From: Symbiodinium natans
Lineage: Eukaryota > Sar > Dinophyceae > Suessiales > Symbiodiniaceae
Length of the DNA stretch: 64,000 nucleotides
Direction of reading: 5' to 3'
Assembly: GCA_905221605.1 (NCBI GenBank)
Contig: CAJNDS010002397.1
Coordinates: 248,001-312,000 of the forward strand
In this document: positions 59,674-64,000 of the stretch, one piece after another
Layout of the letters: each line of letters starts with the position of its first letter
How positions within the stretch are numbered: the first letter of the stretch is position 1
Notes under the pieces: generated by a model
Told to the model about the DNA's origin: nothing
Databases searched by the model: none
What the model saw: the letters and a program-made list of their open reading frames with translations, nothing else
Program-made: the position numbers and the translations under genes

Positions 59674-61475
59674 GCTGGACTTGTGGGTACACTTTCAAGC
59701 TTTTTGGGGTCCTGGGGTTATACCTCAAAAAGCAACAATGCGAATTTGAGGGGTTCTACTCCAAATTTGCCAAAGCCCAGGGCCAACTTTGGAAGCCAAG
59801 CTCCATGTTACGTCGCCGCCCTCTGGGTCCTGGGGCTGTTGGTCCTGCTCGCTCTGGCGGGGATGACGGTGCATCACTTTCTAGCAGGTTCCTTGGGCGT
59901 CAGTTTTGTTTCGAGCTCTACTGTTCAAATATAGAGTACGGTTCAAATACAGAGTATGTATAGGGTTTCAGAAAGCCCTGATCAATCGCGAAGTATACGA
60001 ACAAGAGTGGGCTGTTGCTGCGTCCAACACCGAGGGTGATTTCACAGCCCTGGACTGACACCTAGGTTACATACGTATGCCAGCCAAAGTCTAGACAACT
60101 GTTGGACCCAGAAGTCATTGTCATTGAAAGTTTAGAGCCCCTGGTTCAAATGTGGACTTCAGACAAAACTTCCTCAAAAATCTTCAGACTTGAGCTTGGA
60201 GATGTTAAACCAAAGCTTTCAACAACTGTGGGCCTGGGAGTTTGGAACGTGTTGAGTTGTAGACCTCAGCCCACCACAGGTGAAGATGTGTGCCAAAGCT
60301 GCCGGCATTTTCAGCCTTGAATGTGGACTGTTGAGGTTAAACAATTGCAAAACTCATGAGTAGGAAGTTGAATATGTTCATATGTTCGGCAACGCTTACT
60401 CATGACTCTGAACGCTTTCAAAAATCCTGGGGCTATGTAGCTGGTTTGAAACCAACCTTTCTCTCCGAAGTAGTTATTCTCCAACCTTCGACTTGAAGTT
60501 AACTCTGCGCTGCGGGCGGCCTTTCAAATTGAACATGTGCGGCAGTGCAGCCTTGAAATCACACCTCTGAGACCCCGTGAGGCCAGGTGTTTCGAACGTT
60601 TCGAAGTTCCTACCGCCACATTGAAAGTGCCAGGCATATGTTCTCCGAAGGTTTCTAATCTCCAACCTTTAACTTGGAGTATTGAAGTTCTAAACTTTTG
60701 AAGCTCCTGCACCGGGACGTCCAAAAGTTTCGATTTCCAAATTTCAAGCTCTGTAGGTTTCAAAGTTGAAGATATAATCCAACACTTTGTTTGGGTTCTA
60801 GCTTTCATATGGCGTTTCCTTCCGGATTTGCCGTGGCTGAGGCAAGTAGTATACCAGTACTAGCTTGATATCCTGACCATAGTGCCGCGAAAACCTACGA
60901 TAAGTATAAGGACGCATTGTTCGCTACTAATTAGGATTGGACAAGGCTTGCCCTATTCGTGAGCATCGCATGAGGCTTTCCAAGTAGCTGTTAGTTCGTA
61001 CTACCAGACAGTGCTGCTGGAAAAATGGGCATTTTCTGCACAGTGACACAAGCTTTTGCCAGAACGACGGTTGTATTTCTGACAAAATGAAAACGGTACT
61101 GTTTGCGTGTAGCAACCTGACCTGATCCACGGCGGACCCAGGGTACACAAACTCCAGCGCAAGAAAGGAGGATGTTGTTTGAACGCAATGAAACCATTAA
61201 ACCAATCTTTTCCCCCTTGGGAATGGAGCCGCTGCACCTTTAAACCAATAAGCATCACAGGACCAATAACACCATTAAAACATAAACCCGAGAGTTCCCC
61301 AATTTGAATGGTTAGGCAGGTTCATATTTGGGAAGCAATACGCCCACTCATCAAACCATGCACGAGGGCCCAGAACATACAATTGCGGTTTCCCGTCCAG
61401 GCTACTGGTGGACGGTTTTTCTGATTTGGCCCGTGCCCTGCTGCTGCAGCGCTTTAGCGGCGAGCGCTGCTTCAG
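59674..61475. other. Spacer with imperfect AT-rich repeats
   Basis: 60480-60690 holds two imperfect copies of a segment with core ctccaacctt(c/t)(g/a)acttg(a/g)ag, within a wider stretch rich in TTTGAA/TTCAAA. No coding signal. Confidence 0.4.
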
Positions 61476-61580
61476 AAGAAGGAGGTGAGTATGAAGACTT
61501 GGCAGATGCGCGGCTCGAGGCAAAGAAGAATGTCCTCGAGCGCGGCATCGTCTTCAAGGGAGCTGTGATCCCGGAGCCAG
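61476..61580 (+). CDS. Coding-like exon, unknown
   Basis: After AG, in phase 1, encodes EGGEYEDLADARLEAKKNVL and ERGIVFKGAVIPEP, ending at a GC donor in phase 1. Charged helix followed by a short strand. A downstream (GT)n tract lies in the presumed intron. Possibly an exon of the same gene as 62056-62723. Confidence 0.45.
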
Positions 61581-62055
61581 GCCCGCCCTTAGTTGCTATA
61601 ATCTGTCTCTGTGTGTGTGTGTGTTTACGTCGACCTGTACCCTCAACGTGTGGTAAAACAATGGCCTTTGCAGGTGTACGGGCCATATTCTAGCATACTT
61701 GGGGGTCTCGGTATTCACATCATATACCCAAGAGACCATAGACCCTAAACCAAAGCCTCAAGACCCCTGCAAACGTTTGTCCTGTAGAGGATGCCCAGGA
61801 GGAGTTCCAGCTGGCACGTAGGTAGATGTGCCCCCTCGCCCGGCGTGCAACATAAAACTTGGGTTTCGGGTTTAGAGCTTCGAAGCCAGGCCGGAAGTGC
61901 ATCTGCTCCTGGCCAGGGAAGTCTCCTGGAAGCTCTTGAAGAAGCGAGTTTTTTTGCAACTTCTTTCTGAGTGCATACCATGTATGCCTTCGTCAACTTA
62001 CGAACCCCGAACTAAGCAACCTATGTGTTCGTAGAAGGTCGACTTGGATCCCAAG

Positions 62056-62178
62056 GTATGAGGGGGCGTGGGACCGCATGGTCTCTGCAGCCAAAGGTGG
62101 AGCTGTGAGCGCAGCTGTGGTGTTCCGGACGGCACTTCGGAGTTCGGCCTCCACAGCAAAATTCCACCAAGTGACGAA
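62056..62178 (+). CDS. Coding-like exon with GTAAGC donor, unknown
   Basis: AG followed by G, then 40 codons encoding YEGAWDRMVSAAKGGAVSAA, then VVFRTALRSSASTAKFHQ, ending at a GTAAGC donor in phase 2 or at a GT at 62171 in phase 0. The phase-0 choice joins in frame to the exon at 62232. Ala-rich helix; family not recognised. Confidence 0.5.
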
Positions 62179-62231
62179 GTAAGCCCTTCCAAGGGGAGTG
62201 TTGGTGTAAGCCCCTCTACGGCGAAGCAAAG

Positions 62232-62723
62232 CCGTGGGGGTGTCGTTGGTTCGAGCTTTGGATCGGCAATGTGAAGCGGGCAGCGGAGGCCGGCGCAGTG
62301 CTGGAGGTGTATTTCTTTGCCGACATGGTGGGCATGGGCAAGGTCGACTACTTCGCCACGGCCGGTGTAGAGAACCTGCGCCGGGAGCACCTGCTTGCGC
62401 GAAAGAAGGAGTTCACTCAGTCACCCGACTTCCGGGCTGCGCTGGACTCCGGCCTCGACGGCCTCGCCCGGCAACCGCGCGCGGACAGCAGCTCGCCATA
62501 TGAGCGCGAAGTCCGGCGGCTCTTTCTTGCGTGGCTTTCGGATTCTGACCGCGAGTTTCTAGAAGCCTCCGAGGGCCTCGGCAACAGCCAGAAGGCCGAG
62601 GTCGCCTGGCTTGAGTACAAAAAGTACCCCTACGTGCAGCGAGATGTCGCGGATTGGCTGCAGATCCCGAGCTCGAACCGGGGGGAGCCAACGCCAAAGA
62701 CGTACGGCAAAGCGACAGATGAG
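62232..62723 (+). CDS. Large soluble exon, 164 codons, unknown product
   Basis: One of the longest clearly coding exons of the window, from an AG at 62230-62231 to a GTCAGT donor at 62724. It encodes CRWFELWIGNVKRAAEAGA, then VLEVYFFADMVGMGKVDYFA, a charged helical middle (YEREVRRLFLAWLSDSDREF) and a tail with EYKKYPYVQRDVADWLQIPS. GC-rich codons and strong helix periodicity support translation. No domain I can name and no membrane segment. The upstream border is the least certain point; the frame is open back to about 62175. Confidence 0.65.
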
Positions 62724-62788
62724 GTCAGTAACCCCAGCATCGGAACAGACATGATTAAGGCCTCTCTATGAGACAGTTTGCTGCCAAC

Positions 62789-62804
62789 CCCTAAACCCTA
62801 AACC
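62789..62804 (-). repeat. Two telomere-type CCCTAAA units
   Basis: CCCTAAACCCTAAACC, TTTAGGG on the reverse strand. Opposite in direction to the array at 51854. Single TTTAGGG-like units are scattered elsewhere (61742, 63041). Confidence 0.8.
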
Positions 62805-63673
62805 TCCCCACACCTTACAAGGCCTAAACCCTCAACGCTACACCCTTTTTACGCCTTCCATTAATCCCCTCCCCCCTAATATCAAATACCCCCATATACT
62901 ATCACATAACTGTCATGGGGTTGGGACGGGATTCGTGCACTTCGAACCCTTCTTCAGTTTTCTTTTTTTTCACAACAGTCTGAGAAAGCGCTATGGCGCA
63001 GCATCTTGCAAGCTTTCAAAGAGCCCTGGTGACAACTGCTATGTAGGGTTTCGAATTTTAGGGTTGGGGAGGGCGGGGAGTGGGTTTAACGGCAAAGAAC
63101 ATAGCTGCTGGTGAATGATAGCTGTTGTGGCCAGTGCTCATGCCTACTTGCGCAGCTTGCGGTCAGGATCTACCTGCGGCCCCCATTTCTGATCATCAAG
63201 TCTGATAGCTCTCGAACGTCTAGTAGCTAGCGATTCTGACATCTGCCAAGAAACCTCTGCCGACTTTTCAGCACCACCTCGATGCACTGTCGCAGTCCAG
63301 CCCCATATTCCGTTAAGCATGTTTAACAATGTTTCATGGGTAGGGAGCAACTTCAAGCCTGAGCCCATTGCCCGAAGCCGCACATCCACCGGAATCTGCA
63401 CGGAACCTCAGCGATGCCAACGCCAAAGCACGCATGCCGGCGTGCTTTTGGGACCTAGCACCCCAAATATTGGGTACTTGGACCCTCTGGGAACCTGTTC
63501 CCTCCGCAGGCTTGCGCATTGCCCCACCGCCTGCCTCTGGACTCTAAACATTCGAGCAGTTGGACTGTTTGCCGGATCTGTGTCACGAGTCTGAAAGTGC
63601 GTGGCCCATCATCGGGTGCCCCGTCCGAAGCAGTAGTGAGTAGCCTCGGCTTTTATAGGTGTTGGACTCGCAG
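62805..63673. other. Spacer without supported feature
   Basis: AT- and CCCTAA-rich at its start, otherwise nothing recognisable. Confidence 0.4.
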
Positions 63674-63832
63674 GTTACAAGGGCACCTGAAGCATCACAG
63701 CTGCAAAGCAGCCATGTAGGGAACGCGCATCTAGCATCAGCTGCGTGGTCTACTACAGCAGCGTGGTCCACTGAAGAACTGAAAGCCCTCGTGCAAAAAA
63801 AAGGATCAGCCAAGAAAGAACTCCCGTTGCAG
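63674..63832 (+). CDS. Coding-like exon, unknown, near the window edge
   Basis: AG then G at 63674; 53 codons in phase 0 encode VTRAPEASQLQSSHVGNA and AAWSTEELKALVQKKGSAKK, followed by a GC dinucleotide after LPLQ. It is disordered and Lys-rich with one helix. It may belong to the same gene as 62232-62723 or a following one. No family recognised. Confidence 0.4.
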
Positions 63833-64000
63833 GCTCACAAACCCATGCCTCAAGTCCCGAACATAAAAGAGTCGCGCAGCTTCCCCTTGGGGCAACCGGG
63901 TTTCCTGGCTCTCGGGGTTGCGGGGGTCAGGAATTTGTCATTGCGGCTTTAGCCCTAAGGGTCCGCGCACCTTGAGGTAGTCGGATGTATCTCTTGCAGT

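Noticed and set aside
1-64000. CRISPR arrays, insertion sequences, tRNA or rRNA genes
   Set aside because: I looked for spaced direct repeats, transposase motifs and cloverleaf or conserved rRNA blocks and saw none that stand up by eye; short RNA genes could still be missed.

Overview
The window reads as nuclear DNA of a dinoflagellate, most likely a symbiodiniacean coral symbiont (inference). Coding sequence is broken into many short exons. Introns begin with GC or GA as readily as GT, and the base after the acceptor AG is nearly always G. The gene content is eukaryotic (PPR, BTB, RRM, PEX7, USP), TTTAGGG telomere-type repeats occur internally, and long TA, GT, CT, G and C tracts lie in introns and spacers. 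Every gene I can support is on the + strand. There is no sign of bacterial, plasmid or phage organisation, so most simple open frames here are chance frames.

Layout. 3.2-11.2 kb is dominated by pentatricopeptide repeat (PPR) coding sequence. A short 5' segment (3237-3748) and a long segment (5649-11209) flank a single-exon BTB-domain gene (4215-5432). When the PPR introns are removed, most repeats return to exactly 105 nt (35 codons). One long exon holds about twelve repeats without an intron, whereas the repeats after it are cut once or twice each. 13.6-14.6 kb holds the 3' part of an RRM RNA-binding protein with a Gly/Lys/Trp-rich tail. 16.2-20.5 kb is a multi-exon PEX7, the peroxisomal PTS2 import receptor. 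24.8-25.3 kb holds three exons of a protein with an RDG...GWW...VWAYN domain of unknown function. 31.1-33.8 kb contains coding exons I cannot name. 38.6-39.9 kb has armadillo-like exons. 44.3-45.35 kb looks like a lipid-anchored protein (MGCAAS start) with three RVxF-type phosphatase-docking motifs. 48.1-49.7 kb is a universal stress protein (USP) gene, and 54.1-54.4 kb holds exons of a second USP-like gene. 58.2-62.7 kb has a possible MGGHAS start, a two-helix membrane exon and a large soluble exon, possibly parts of one gene.

The genes do not form a pathway. They look like a one-directional row of unrelated housekeeping and regulatory genes (organelle RNA processing, peroxisome import, stress response, phosphatase docking). 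Exon borders were deduced by hand from repeat periodicity, from protein family alignment recalled from memory and from reading phase. They are strong for PPR, PEX7 and USP1 and tentative elsewhere. First and last exons are mostly unresolved, and roughly half of the window has no gene that I can defend.
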